This document shows, piece by piece, positions 1 to 8,445 of a stretch of DNA of 64,000 bases. The DNA is taken from assembly GCF_905220705.1 (NCBI RefSeq), contig NZ_CAJNAT010000010.1:165751-229750 (forward strand), in the 5' to 3' direction. Source of the DNA: Paraburkholderia domus. GTDB lineage: Bacteria > Pseudomonadota > Gammaproteobacteria > Burkholderiales > Burkholderiaceae. A program made the translations under genes and the position numbers. Every line of letters begins with the position of its first letter. Position 1 is the stretch's first letter. The notes beneath the pieces were generated by a model. The model was not told the origin of the DNA and searched no databases. It saw only the letters and a list, made by a program, of their open reading frames with translations.

Positions 1-420
1 ATGGCCGAATTCGGCAAGGCCCGCCACGAGTTCGCGTTCGCGTTCGATCGCTTCGGCGAGCGACGTCAATACGCCGACACCTGCATCTTGCGCCGTGGAA
101 CCGGACAGCGGATGGCGGCGGCGCGTTTCGGAGAAGCGTTGAATCAGCGACTGCGTGCTTGCGTTCAGGAAGAGTACACGTACGTCGTGGGCGCGCGACA
201 GGTCGCGAATCATTGCGGGCATTTCATCGAGCGAAGCGCTCGAGCGCGCGTCGATGGCGACCGCGAGGCGTTCATGGCCGTCGTCGGCGAGAAAGTTGGC
301 CAGTTGCGGCAAAAAACGCGGCGGCAGATTGTCGACGCAGTAATAGCCTGCGTCTTCAAGCGCGTTCAGGGCAACTGACTTGCCGGAGCCGGAAATACCG
401 GTGATCAGGATTATGCGCAT
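1..420 (-). CDS. rapZ: RNase adapter protein RapZ, N-terminal part (cut by window edge)
   Basis: The gene reads off the left edge, so only about the first 140 of roughly 290 residues are visible. The start is ATG at 420, giving MRIILITGISGSGKS with a Walker A P-loop at residues 8-15, followed by the ALEDAGYYCVDNLP and AVAIDARSS segments typical of the RapZ/YvcJ nucleotide-binding family. In enterobacteria RapZ directs RNase E to the small RNA GlmZ and so controls glucosamine-6-phosphate synthase; whether this role holds in Burkholderiaceae is inference. It lies 93 nt downstream of hprK and ends the sigma-54/PTS-Ntr gene row, as in many proteobacteria. Confidence 0.92.
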   Translation of the reverse strand, partial: MRIILITGISGSGKSVALNALEDAGYYCVDNLPPRFLPQLANFLADDGHERLAVAIDARSSASLDEMPAMIRDLSRAHDVRVLFLNASTQSLIQRFSETRRRHPLSGSTAQDAGVGVLTSLAEAIERERELVAGLAEFGH

Positions 421-513
421 GGAATCGTGAAATCCGTACAGTTCATCATAGCATCTGGTGCGCGTGCCGCCGCAGCCTGCCGTTGGCTGCTGGCGTGGCA
501 CGGTGCCGCGAAT

Positions 514-1482
514 TCAGATCAATTTGCCGGGAAACTGGCTGTCCGGGTCCTGCATTGCAAGGCGCTGGCGATCCATGAAGTCGCGCAGCGTGTCGATGCC
601 GCGCAGTTGCAGGATCGTGTTGCGCACGGCTGCTTCGACCAGAACCGCGAGGTTGCGGCCGGCCGCCACCTGAATCGTGACTTTGCTGATCGGCAAACCG
701 AGGACGTCGACCGTTTGGCTCTCCAGCGGCAGCCTCTGGAACTCACCGTCGGGACGGCGCACCAGTTGCACGATCAGTTTCAGCTTCATTTTGCGGCGCA
801 CTGCGGTTTCACCGAAGATTGTCTTGATGTCGAGCAGGCCGAGACCACGCACTTCGAGCAGGTTTTGCAGCAGCGGCGGACAGCGCCCTTCGACAAAATC
901 CGGCCCGAGGCGCACGAAATCTACCGCGTCATCGGCAACGAGGCCGTGGCCGCGGCTGATCAGTTCCAGCCCGAGTTCGCTCTTGCCGAGGCCGGAATCG
1001 CCGGTGAGCAGCACGCCCATGCCGAGAATGTCGAGAAACACGCCGTGCAGCGTGGCGCGCGGCGCGAGAATGCGCGACATGTAGAGACGCAGGCTGTCGA
1101 TCACCGCGGCAGCGGACATTGGCGTGGTGAAGAGCGGCGTGGATGAGCGCGTGCAGCGCAGCACCAGTTCCGGCGGAGCGGCGACACCGCCCGCCACCAC
1201 CAGAAACGGCGGCTCCAACGCGATCAGCTCGGCCATGTGGCGCGAGCGGTCTTCGTCGGTTTGGCGCTTGTAGTAGTCGATTTCGGCGTCGCCGAGTACC
1301 TGGATCCGGTTTGGGTGGATCAGGTTCAAGTGACCGACGAGGTCGGCGCTCGACGTGGCATTGGCGACGGATTCCGAAGAAAAGCCGCGCTCCCAGCCTT
1401 CATGCCCCGTCAGCCAGCTCAACTTCAGCATGGCGGCGTTGTCGTCGAAAATGCTTTGGGCGTTGATGCTGGACGTATCCAT
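514..1482 (-). CDS. hprK: HPr kinase/phosphorylase
   Basis: The 322-residue protein has the family's normal length. It carries the P-loop GDSGLGKS at about residues 155-163, the following SRGHGLVADDAVD segment and the family signature LEVRGLGLLDI. HprK phosphorylates a serine of the PTS phosphocarrier HPr using ATP and also removes it; it is a soluble hexamer in known cases. Here it sits between ptsN (140 nt upstream) and rapZ, so it belongs to the nitrogen-related PTS branch rather than to sugar uptake. No HPr or EI gene is in the window. The ATG at 1482 gives MDTSSINAQSIF, a plausible N-terminus. Confidence 0.95.
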   Translation of the reverse strand: MDTSSINAQSIFDDNAAMLKLSWLTGHEGWERGFSSESVANATSSADLVGHLNLIHPNRIQVLGDAEIDYYKRQTDEDRSRHMAELIALEPPFLVVAGGVAAPPELVLRCTRSSTPLFTTPMSAAAVIDSLRLYMSRILAPRATLHGVFLDILGMGVLLTGDSGLGKSELGLELISRGHGLVADDAVDFVRLGPDFVEGRCPPLLQNLLEVRGLGLLDIKTIFGETAVRRKMKLKLIVQLVRRPDGEFQRLPLESQTVDVLGLPISKVTIQVAAGRNLAVLVEAAVRNTILQLRGIDTLRDFMDRQRLAMQDPDSQFPGKLI

Positions 1483-1562
1483 GAGTCAGTGACTCCAGTG
1501 TGGGCCGCTTGCCGGACGAAGAGGTGGCCGCGCTAACGCGGACCGTTTGCCTTGCCAGGCTG

Positions 1563-1582
1563 TACCCGCGCACAGGCGGGTA
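1563..1582 (-). other. intergenic hairpin between ptsN and hprK
   Basis: A perfect 7-bp inverted repeat (TACCCGC at 1563-1569 and GCGGGTA at 1576-1582, 6-nt loop) lies in the 139-nt ptsN-hprK gap. Neither strand has a T-run after it, so it is not a standard terminator. It could be an RNA-stabilising or processing hairpin within the operon transcript. Confidence 0.4.
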
Positions 1583-1621
1583 ACTGGTCGAATAACCGGC
1601 GTGCGGATAACCGCCGATGCA

Positions 1622-2077
1622 TCAAGGTTGCCACTGAGTGAGCAGGCGATGCAATGATTCGCGGTCTTCTTCCGTATGCAGACGCTCGCGGGCCTCGCGA
1701 TCGGACAGCAACTGGGCGATTTCCGAAAGGATTTCGAGGTGCTGCTGGGTGGCCTGCTCGGGAACGAGCAGGAAGATCAGCAGCGAGACCGGCTGGCCGT
1801 CGGGCGATTCGAAGGGGATAGGTTCGGCGAGGCGGACGAACGCGGCGAGCGGTTGCTTCAAGCCTTTGATCCGGCCATGCGGAATCGCGACGCCTTCGCC
1901 GAGCCCCGTCGATCCGAGGCGCTCACGCGCAAACAGATTGTCAGTGACCGTGCTACGGGCGATGCCGTTCTGGTTCTCGAAGATCAGGCCCGCTTGCTCG
2001 AATACGCGCTTCTTGCTGGTGACCGATAGTCCGACGACGACGTTCTCGAGGGGAAGAAATTTGGCTAAACGATTCAT
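1622..2077 (-). CDS. ptsN: Nitrogen regulatory PTS protein EIIA-Ntr
   Basis: The product is 151 residues, the usual EIIA-Ntr size. The phosphoacceptor His67 sits in the motif GVAIPHGRIKG, and the whole chain is one EIIA type-2 fold. EIIA-Ntr receives phosphate from NPr and regulates potassium transport, carbon/nitrogen balance and stress responses by protein-protein contact; its targets here are not visible. An upstream in-frame ATG at 2137 would add 20 non-conserved residues; I chose ATG 2077 (MNRLAKFLPLENV) because family members begin there. It is followed by hprK. The hpf terminator upstream suggests that ptsN is at least partly transcribed from its own promoter. Confidence 0.93.
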   Translation of the reverse strand: MNRLAKFLPLENVVVGLSVTSKKRVFEQAGLIFENQNGIARSTVTDNLFARERLGSTGLGEGVAIPHGRIKGLKQPLAAFVRLAEPIPFESPDGQPVSLLIFLLVPEQATQQHLEILSEIAQLLSDREARERLHTEEDRESLHRLLTQWQP

Positions 2078-2238
2078 GTTGACAGGCGAAAACGTGGCCT
2101 GGGTTCTCCTCGCTGGGGCGTTTGAGTGGTGTTCCATTCGTTTGATGCTCGCGGCGACGTGCGTTGGAGCCCGAAAGCGCAGGACTCCGGCCGACCGATT
2201 TCCGTTTGAGCTAACTTGACCCCGATGGTAACCGGAAC

Positions 2239-2244
2239 ATTATA
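2239..2244 (-). promoter_or_regulatory. possible -10 box in front of ptsN
   Basis: On the minus strand this reads TATAAT, an exact sigma-70 -10 hexamer, 162 nt upstream of the ptsN ATG and downstream of the hpf terminator. The hexamer 17 nt further upstream (CACCAT) is a poor -35 box, so this is only a candidate. The rest of the 2078-2434 gap shows nothing else apart from the terminator. Confidence 0.4.
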
Positions 2245-2345
2245 GAACAGGGTAGCAACGGATGGTGCGGCGCGCCATCTATGCATCATGGGTTTCTTTG
2301 CGGGATTGATCCGATCTGCGCGGCTGCGCGAGAAAGGCGGCCTGA

Positions 2346-2375
2346 AACGAAAAACCGCCCGGTCTCGGGCGGTTT
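2346..2375 (-). terminator. rho-independent terminator after hpf
   Basis: A perfect stem (AAACCGCCCG and CGGGCGGTTT, loop of four) at 2352-2375 is followed on the minus strand by a T-rich tail. It lies 60 nt past the hpf stop codon and separates rpoN-hpf from ptsN-hprK-rapZ. Confidence 0.8.
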
Positions 2376-2434
2376 GGCTGGTTACACACAAACAAGGAAA
2401 AACGAAGGAAAGTAAAGAACCCTTCTAATGTTCC

Positions 2435-2791
2435 TTATTGCGGCGGCACGTCCAGTAGCGGCGCCGGCTGGTACTTGATCGCATCGTGCTGATGGCCTTG
2501 CAGGCGATCCTTGTGGCGTATCACTTGTCGGTCAAGCTTGTCGATCATCAGATCGATCGCAGCGTAGAGATCGCTGTCACAGCTCTCGACAAAGATATCT
2601 TTGCCCTTGAGATGCAGGTTGATTTCAACCTTTTGACGCTTTTCCTTTTCCTTGTGGTTGTCGACCGAGAGGACCACACTGCCGTCGATTACCTGATCGA
2701 AATGTCTTAGCACCCTATCCAGTTTGGTGATCACGTATTCGCGCAACGCAGGCGTTACTTCGAGGTGGTGTCCACTGATCTGCAGATTCAT
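2435..2791 (-). CDS. hpf: Ribosome hibernation-promoting factor HPF
   Basis: The 118-residue protein starts MNLQISGHHLEVTPALREYV and has the beta-alpha-beta fold pattern of the RaiA/HPF family, with the typical VEINLHLKGKD and DLYAAIDLMIDKLDRQV segments. HPF binds the 30S decoding region and promotes inactive 70S or 100S ribosomes in stationary phase. The start at 2791 is supported by GGAGAAGC just upstream; an ATG 36 nt earlier gives a non-homologous extension. The gene follows rpoN by 170 nt, the classical arrangement, and has its own terminator downstream. The length fits the short HPF type, without the C-terminal dimerisation domain of long HPF. Confidence 0.95.
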   Translation of the reverse strand: MNLQISGHHLEVTPALREYVITKLDRVLRHFDQVIDGSVVLSVDNHKEKEKRQKVEINLHLKGKDIFVESCDSDLYAAIDLMIDKLDRQVIRHKDRLQGHQHDAIKYQPAPLLDVPPQ

Positions 2792-2961
2792 AGTGCTTCT
2801 CCAAGCTAGAGGCCGCTTGTTCCGCACGATGACGAAGGTCCGGTCGATCTGTCGGCTTGCCTGAGTCGCCCCCCGGTGACTGACTTCTGGCAGGTCGCAT
2901 CGGCCGGCCTGTCCGCCAACTGCGGAGCGGCCGGTAAATGCCCGTCGCGGGAGGCGGCGGG

Positions 2962-4476
2962 CTACAGAGACTTGCGCAGGTTGACTGCCGGAATCTTGAG
3001 CGCTTCGCGATACTTCGCAACGGTACGCCGTGCGACCACGAAGCCCTGTTCCGCCAGCAGTTCGGCTATGCGGCTGTCTGAAAGAGGAGATTTCGGGTTT
3101 TCCGCTCCTATCAGTTGCTTGATGAGCGCGCGAATGGCCGTTGAAGAGGCCGCGCCGCCCGTGTCAGTCGAAACGTGTGATCCGAAGAAGTACTTAAATT
3201 CAAGCGTCCCGAATGGGGTCAGCATGTATTTACCGGTTGTCACACGGGAGACCGTTGACTCGTGTAGGCCCAGCGTATCAGCAATTTCTCGCAAAACCAA
3301 GGGGCGCATGGCAATTTCGCCGTGCACAAAAAAACTCTTTTGACGCTCGACAATGGCCTGTGCGACCCGGAGGATGGTCTCGAAACGTTGCTGGATATTT
3401 TTGATCAGCCAGCGCGCTTCCTGCAGTTGCTGGCGCAACGATCCGCTGCCTGGATCGCCCCGGTTATTGCGCAGAATATTTGCGTACAGGTGGTTGATGC
3501 GCAGCTTCGGCACCACTTCCGGATTGAGTTCCGCCTGCCAGCCCTGTGCCGTTTTGCGCACCATGATGTCCGGCACGACATAGTCCGCTTCCGCCTTGCC
3601 GTAAGCGGCGCCGGGAAACGGCTCGAGCGAGCGGATCAGAATATGGGCATCCCGCAAATCGTCGTCGTTCGCCTTCAGATGCTTGCGCAGGCGTGTGAAG
3701 TCGCGTGCCGCGAGCAGTTCCAGATGGTGGGCGACGATGTCGAGCGCAAGCGTGCGCGTAGGCGATTGTTCGAGCCGCAGCAATTGCAACTTGAGACATT
3801 CCGACGCGGAGCGCGCGCCGACCCCAGCAGGGTCGAAGCTGTGCAGCAGCGCAAGCGCGGCGTTCATTTCGTCGAGATCGACTTCGAGCTCTTCAGGCAG
3901 GTCGGCCAACACTTCGTCGAGCGTGGCGGCAAGATAGCCGTCGTCGTCGAGCGATTCGATCAGGAAGGTGATCAGCGCGCGGTCGCGCTGGCTCGCCTGG
4001 GTGACGCGAAGTTGCGCCATCAGGTGGTCGCGCAGCGAGGTGCTCGATTCGTGGATTTGCAGCGGCGGCAGATCGTCGTCGTCCGAGGCATTGCCGGAGC
4101 GGCCGTAGTCGCCGAGATCCCATTGCGATGCGTCACCGTTGTTGTCGCTCGCAAGGCCGTTGTATTCGTCGACACCTTGCGGCTCGCCGTTCTCGGCGCG
4201 CTCGCTGCTGCTGGTGGACGACGACGTATTGCCGCCCATCTGATCAGGCGGTGCCGAGGAATTGGGTGACTGTGCGATCAGCGAACCGTCGGCCGCCACG
4301 CGCAGGGGGCTCGCGATCCAGTCGTCCTCGTTCTCGAGGAGCGGATTCTGCGAGATCGCCATTGCGACTTCCTGCTGCAGTTCGAGCGTGGACAGCTGAA
4401 GCAGCCGGATGGACTGCTGCAGTTGCGGGGTCAGCGCAAGATGCTGCGATAGGCGGAGTTGGAGGCTGGCTTTCAT
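2962..4476 (-). CDS. rpoN: RNA polymerase sigma-54 factor RpoN
   Basis: The protein has 504 residues. Its N-terminus is the glutamine/leucine-rich region I (MKASLQLRLSQHLALTPQLQQ) that contacts activators, followed by an acidic linker rich in Ser, Asn and Asp, the core-binding domain, a helix-turn-helix (LHESTVSRVTTGKYM) and the RpoN box ARRTVAKYRE at 482-491, which reads the -24 element. Sigma-54 drives nitrogen, motility and stress genes together with AAA+ activators. A longer ORF exists, but the ATG at 4476 matches the family N-terminus. It is followed by hpf and preceded by lptB, as in other Burkholderiaceae. Confidence 0.97.
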   Translation of the reverse strand: MKASLQLRLSQHLALTPQLQQSIRLLQLSTLELQQEVAMAISQNPLLENEDDWIASPLRVAADGSLIAQSPNSSAPPDQMGGNTSSSTSSSERAENGEPQGVDEYNGLASDNNGDASQWDLGDYGRSGNASDDDDLPPLQIHESSTSLRDHLMAQLRVTQASQRDRALITFLIESLDDDGYLAATLDEVLADLPEELEVDLDEMNAALALLHSFDPAGVGARSASECLKLQLLRLEQSPTRTLALDIVAHHLELLAARDFTRLRKHLKANDDDLRDAHILIRSLEPFPGAAYGKAEADYVVPDIMVRKTAQGWQAELNPEVVPKLRINHLYANILRNNRGDPGSGSLRQQLQEARWLIKNIQQRFETILRVAQAIVERQKSFFVHGEIAMRPLVLREIADTLGLHESTVSRVTTGKYMLTPFGTLEFKYFFGSHVSTDTGGAASSTAIRALIKQLIGAENPKSPLSDSRIAELLAEQGFVVARRTVAKYREALKIPAVNLRKSL

Positions 4477-4661
4477 GGCAAGTTGAGATTCATTGTAGAG
4501 AGTTTGCCACGACCGCGATACATTGCGACATTCGCAATTACGCGTGCGCCCGTTTTCGGCGGCGCTGGGCGCCGGACGGCCCAGGTCAAAAATGCTGATG
4601 TGCAGGTGCCGCAAAAGGGCCGGCGAACGCGCGTTCGCACCGCCGGCAATCCCTTGGGCAC

Positions 4662-5447
4662 TTACATGCGGAAGTGTTCGCCCAGATAGACGCGCCGCAC
4701 GCTTTCGTTTTCGATGATGTCGCTCGGCGCACCGGCGGCCAGCACGCTGCCGTCGCTGATGATGTAGGCGTGATCGCAGATGCCGAGGGTTTCGCGCACG
4801 TTGTGGTCGGTGATCAGTACGCCGATATTGCGCTGCTTCAGAAATTTGACGATCTTCTGGATTTCCAGCACCGCGATCGGATCGACGCCCGCGAACGGTT
4901 CGTCGAGCAGAATGAAGCTCGGATTGGTGGCCAGCGCACGTGCAATTTCAACCCGCCGACGCTCGCCGCCCGACAGCGACAGCGCTGGATTCTCACGCAG
5001 GTGGGCGATCTGCAGTTCGTCGAGCAAGGCTTCGGTGCGGCTCGTGATGGTGTCTTTGGTCAGCCGCTTGCCGTTGTCTTCGTGCTGCAACTCCAGCACC
5101 GCGCGAATGTTTTCCTCGACAGTGAGCTTGCGGAACACCGACGCTTCCTGCGGCAGATACGACAAACCCAGCGACGCGCGCTTGTGAATCGGCAGCAAGC
5201 TGATCGACTTGCCGTCCAGATCGATTTCACCTGCATCGAGCGGCACGAGGCCGACGATCATGTAGAACGAGGTGGTCTTGCCGGCGCCGTTGGGGCCAAG
5301 CAGGCCGACCACTTCACCGCTTTTCACGTCGAGCGAGACGTCTTTGACGACCGTGCGCGTGCCGTAGCGTTTCTTCAGATTGCGGACCACCAGTGAACTG
5401 CTGGTGCCGGCCGGTTTGCGATTGGGGAGGGACGCGGAGGAACTCAC
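4662..5447 (-). CDS. lptB: LPS export ABC transporter ATPase LptB
   Basis: The 261-residue ATPase has Walker A GPNGAGKT at 51-58, the signature LSGGE at 158-162 and Walker B ILLDEP at 179-184. The first 18 residues (Ser/Pro-rich) are an extension not needed for the fold. LptB powers the LptB2FG complex, which extracts lipopolysaccharide from the inner membrane and pushes it along the LptC-LptA bridge. Its ATG overlaps the lptA stop codon by four bases, so translation is probably coupled. lptF and lptG are not in the window. Confidence 0.96.
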   Translation of the reverse strand: MSSSASLPNRKPAGTSSSLVVRNLKKRYGTRTVVKDVSLDVKSGEVVGLLGPNGAGKTTSFYMIVGLVPLDAGEIDLDGKSISLLPIHKRASLGLSYLPQEASVFRKLTVEENIRAVLELQHEDNGKRLTKDTITSRTEALLDELQIAHLRENPALSLSGGERRRVEIARALATNPSFILLDEPFAGVDPIAVLEIQKIVKFLKQRNIGVLITDHNVRETLGICDHAYIISDGSVLAAGAPSDIIENESVRRVYLGEHFRM

Positions 5448-6115
5448 TGGTTCGGTGCTCCCTGGATCGTGGCGGATGGCGCGAGCGTGGCCGATGCGCC
5501 GTTCAGCGGCGCGGCGCCGCCATTGCGCGGCGCCAGCATTGCGCGTACGCGGCCAGTCGGGTTGCCCGGGCCGGCGACGTCCTTGCCTGCCTTCGCGGTG
5601 TAGAAGTCGCTCTGGCCGTCATACGTAATGACGCTGCCGTGCACCTGGTCCATTACCGTCGAAAGGCCTTGCAGGCGCTTCACGGTGGCGTTGGTGGTAA
5701 GCGTGGTCAGATCCTGCTTGCCGTCGTAGTCGATGCGAATCGCCGTGCCTTCGATGTATTCATCGAGGCCTTCGCGCTTCTGGCGGAAATACGACAGATT
5801 GCCGCCGCTCGACGTGCCGGTCGCGTATTGATAGCCCTGCGGGTCTTGCGTCACTTCGACTCGATCGGCCTTGATCACGATCGTGCCTTTGGTGGCGACC
5901 ACGTGGCCGGTGAAGATGTTGACCTGCTTGAGGTCGTCGTACGTCATGTTGTCCGCTTCGACGTTCAGCGGCTTGTCCTTGTCGGCGCGGTCGGCGTGCG
6001 CCAGCGGCGCAAAGCCGGCGAGCGGCAATGCGACGATTAGCGCAGCGAGTCCGGCGCGGCACGCGGACAGGGTGCGCGTGCGGCCGGTATCAAAACGGGG
6101 GAACGATTCGTTCAT
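5444..6115 (-). CDS. lptA: LPS export periplasmic bridge protein LptA
   Basis: This 223-residue OstA-like protein has an N-terminal signal peptide ending at about AHA (residue 41), after which comes the beta-jellyroll repeat pattern (LNVEADNMTYDDLKQVNIF and following). LptA multimers link LptC to LptD in the outer membrane and carry LPS across the periplasm. The signal peptide is long and begins with an arginine-rich stretch, so a later start is possible, but no better ATG with a ribosome site was seen. The C-terminal 40 residues are rich in Gly, Ala and Pro. It is coupled to lptB and follows lptC by 20 nt. Confidence 0.93.
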   Translation of the reverse strand: MNESFPRFDTGRTRTLSACRAGLAALIVALPLAGFAPLAHADRADKDKPLNVEADNMTYDDLKQVNIFTGHVVATKGTIVIKADRVEVTQDPQGYQYATGTSSGGNLSYFRQKREGLDEYIEGTAIRIDYDGKQDLTTLTTNATVKRLQGLSTVMDQVHGSVITYDGQSDFYTAKAGKDVAGPGNPTGRVRAMLAPRNGGAAPLNGASATLAPSATIQGAPNQ

Positions 6116-6135
6116 GCAGTCACGCCTGGAATGGA

Positions 6136-6744
6136 TTACCCGGGTTGCTTGGGCGAGCTGGCGGAGCCATCGGACGCGGCAATCGCGCCCTTCACATTGC
6201 CGAACAGCTGAATTACCCGGGTGACGTTGTTGTAGTTCATGCCGCTGGCAGTCATCACAGACATGCCGCGCTGAAGTTTAACCGGCTTTTCGGTCTCGAT
6301 CACATCGTCGTTGACCAGCACCCTAAAATGCTGCGAATCCGCTTGCATCTGCGGATCGCCGTTGCCGGCGGCCCGCACGATGCGCGCGTTGTCGTACAAG
6401 TTGACGATCGAGGCGTCGCCGTTGACCGTGCCGGTATCGCCGGTCGCGGTGACGATCGGCTTGCCCGGCTGGAACGCGCGCATAGCCGGCTTGACCAGAT
6501 CGCTCAGCTCGTCGTCTTCGTAGTGGATCAGGCTGGTAGCGGTCAGGCGGTATTGTGTCGAGCCCGATTGATCGAGTTCGGAAACCGAAAAGTTGTCCGC
6601 GAAGTAGTCGGGCGTGTGCTCCTTGGGGCGCACCACGCTTTCGTTCTGCCGCGGCAGCGTGGCTTGCAGCAGCCACCATGTAATACCGGCGAGCGCCGCC
6701 ATCGCGACGACCGGAATCAGTGAGGTCCAGCGAAACCGATTCAT
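6136..6744 (-). CDS. lptC: LPS export system protein LptC
   Basis: This 202-residue protein has one N-terminal membrane anchor (residues 8-27, SLIPVVAMAALAGITWWLL) and a periplasmic domain with the LptC pattern (YFADNFSVSELDQSGSTQYRL split over two strands). It docks on LptB2FG and hands LPS to LptA. The gene starts within the last four bases of kdsC and precedes lptA, so kdsD-kdsC-lptC-lptA-lptB is one tightly packed operon combining Kdo synthesis with LPS export. Confidence 0.92.
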   Translation of the reverse strand: MNRFRWTSLIPVVAMAALAGITWWLLQATLPRQNESVVRPKEHTPDYFADNFSVSELDQSGSTQYRLTATSLIHYEDDELSDLVKPAMRAFQPGKPIVTATGDTGTVNGDASIVNLYDNARIVRAAGNGDPQMQADSQHFRVLVNDDVIETEKPVKLQRGMSVMTASGMNYNNVTRVIQLFGNVKGAIAASDGSASSPKQPG

Positions 6745-7301
6745 CCGACGAGGCCTCGCTGTTCGCCGCTACAGGCTGCCGCGAGCAGCGCCTCATATTT
6801 GTGCTGCGCGCGCAGCAGGGTGTCGCAGACTTCGCGCGCGGCGCCGTGGCCGCCGCGCGCCTCGCTGACCCAGTGGGCGCGCGCGATCACTTCAGGATGC
6901 GAATTGGCCGGTGCCGCTGCGAAACCGACCTTCAGCATCACGCCGAGATCGACCCAGTCGTCGCCCATATAGCCGCATTCTTCCGCTGTCAGGCCGGTTT
7001 GCTTGAGCAGGTCGGCGAACGCCTGGGGTTTGTCTTGTACCCCCTGATAGACGTGGGTGATGTTCATTTCCTTCGCCCGCGCCGCGACGATGCCCGACTT
7101 GCGCCCGGTGATGATCGCCGTTTCGATGCCGGCCTGGCGCAGCAGTTTCATGCCGTGCCCGTCCATCGAGTGGAATGCCTTCATCGTGTCGCCTTCCGCC
7201 GTAAACAGCAGGCCACCGTCGGTCAGCACGCCGTCGACGTCGAAAATCATCAGCTTGACGCGGCTTGCGCGTTCAGTGGCGGTAAGGGGGGCGACAGCCA
7301 T
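6741..7301 (-). CDS. kdsC: 3-deoxy-D-manno-octulosonate 8-phosphate phosphatase KdsC
   Basis: The 186-residue HAD-superfamily enzyme has the nucleophile motif FDVDGVLTDG with Asp21 and Asp23, followed by the ITGRKS motif and the late acidic motif MGDDWVD. KdsC hydrolyses Kdo-8-phosphate to Kdo, the sugar linking lipid A to core oligosaccharide. Length and motifs fit the small C0-type HAD tetramers without a cap. Its ATG shares one base with the kdsD stop (TGATG), so the two are translationally coupled. Confidence 0.95.
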   Translation of the reverse strand: MAVAPLTATERASRVKLMIFDVDGVLTDGGLLFTAEGDTMKAFHSMDGHGMKLLRQAGIETAIITGRKSGIVAARAKEMNITHVYQGVQDKPQAFADLLKQTGLTAEECGYMGDDWVDLGVMLKVGFAAAPANSHPEVIARAHWVSEARGGHGAAREVCDTLLRAQHKYEALLAAACSGEQRGLVG

Positions 7302-8284
7302 CAGATCACCTTCTTCGAGAACAGGTCGTGCATGTTGAGTGCGCCGATCAGCTTGCCTGCTTCGTCGACGACCAGCATCTGATTGATGCGGTGGCGCTCC
7401 ATCAGTTCCACGGCTTCGACAGCAAGTTGATCCGGACCGATAGTGCGCGGGCCGGCGGTCATCACCGAGGCAATCGACAGTTCGCGGAAATCGCCGTCGC
7501 GTTCGAGCACGCGGCGCAAGTCGCCGTCGGTGAAGATGCCGGTCACGTGTTCGTTGTGATCGACGATCGCCGTCATGCCCATGCGCTTGGCGGTCAACTG
7601 GAACAGCGCGTCGCGCACGGTCGCGTCAGGCGTTACCTTCGGCACCTGGTCGCCGGTGCGCATGACGTCGCGAACATAAGTGAGCAAACGCCGGCCGAGC
7701 GCGCCACCCGGATGCGAGCGGGCGAAGTCGTCCCGGCCGAAGCCGCGCGCGTCCAGCACCGCGACCGCGAGCGCATCGCCGAGCGCGAGCGCGGCGGTGG
7801 TGCTGGCGGTCGGCGCAAGATTCATCGGGCAGGCTTCTTTCGACACACCGGAATTCAGATGCACGTCGGCCAGTTGTGCGAGACTCGACGATGGACGGCC
7901 CGTCATCGCAATCAGCTTCGCGCCGATCCGCTTGATGAGCGGCAGGATCGCCACGAGTTCTTCAGTTTCGCCGGAATTGGACAGCGCGAGGAACACGTCG
8001 TCTGCCGTGACCATGCCGAGGTCGCCATGACTGGCTTCCGCCGGGTGAACGAAGAACGCCGGTGTGCCGGTGCTGGCAAGCGTGGCCGCCAGCTTGCGGG
8101 CCACGTGGCCGGATTTGCCGATGCCGGAAACGACGACGCGTCCACGGCAACCCAGGATGAAGTCGACCGCCCCGACGAAGCCATCGTCGAGTTGATCGCG
8201 AAGCGCGCGCACGGCGTCCGCTTCGATGTCGAGCACGTCACGAGCGAGCGCGAGTGCCCGGTCGCCATTGATTTTCGCTATCAT
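7301..8284 (-). CDS. kdsD: D-arabinose 5-phosphate isomerase KdsD
   Basis: The 327-residue protein has an N-terminal SIS domain (GIGKSGHVARKLAATLASTG, about residues 50-70, and ALSNSGETEEL) and two C-terminal CBS domains (from about residue 205). It converts ribulose-5-phosphate to arabinose-5-phosphate, the first step of Kdo synthesis, fitting its place before kdsC. The ATG at 8284 (MIAKINGDRALAL) was chosen over an ORF start at 8371 because upstream codons show no homology. It diverges from the Kef-type antiporter gene across a 161-nt gap. Confidence 0.94.
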   Translation of the reverse strand: MIAKINGDRALALARDVLDIEADAVRALRDQLDDGFVGAVDFILGCRGRVVVSGIGKSGHVARKLAATLASTGTPAFFVHPAEASHGDLGMVTADDVFLALSNSGETEELVAILPLIKRIGAKLIAMTGRPSSSLAQLADVHLNSGVSKEACPMNLAPTASTTAALALGDALAVAVLDARGFGRDDFARSHPGGALGRRLLTYVRDVMRTGDQVPKVTPDATVRDALFQLTAKRMGMTAIVDHNEHVTGIFTDGDLRRVLERDGDFRELSIASVMTAGPRTIGPDQLAVEAVELMERHRINQMLVVDEAGKLIGALNMHDLFSKKVI

Positions 8285-8445
8285 TCGCGGAGTATAGCAA
8301 AGGCGCTTGTTCGCCGCGCCGGGCCTGATGTGCCAAGCCGCTGCCTTTATTGCTGTTTTTAACGGCCCCACAACCTTGTCGCACGGCGGTTAGCGTGCGT
8401 GGTTCCGCTGACGAACGAGGACGCTTTACCGATGCGTTTTTGCCG

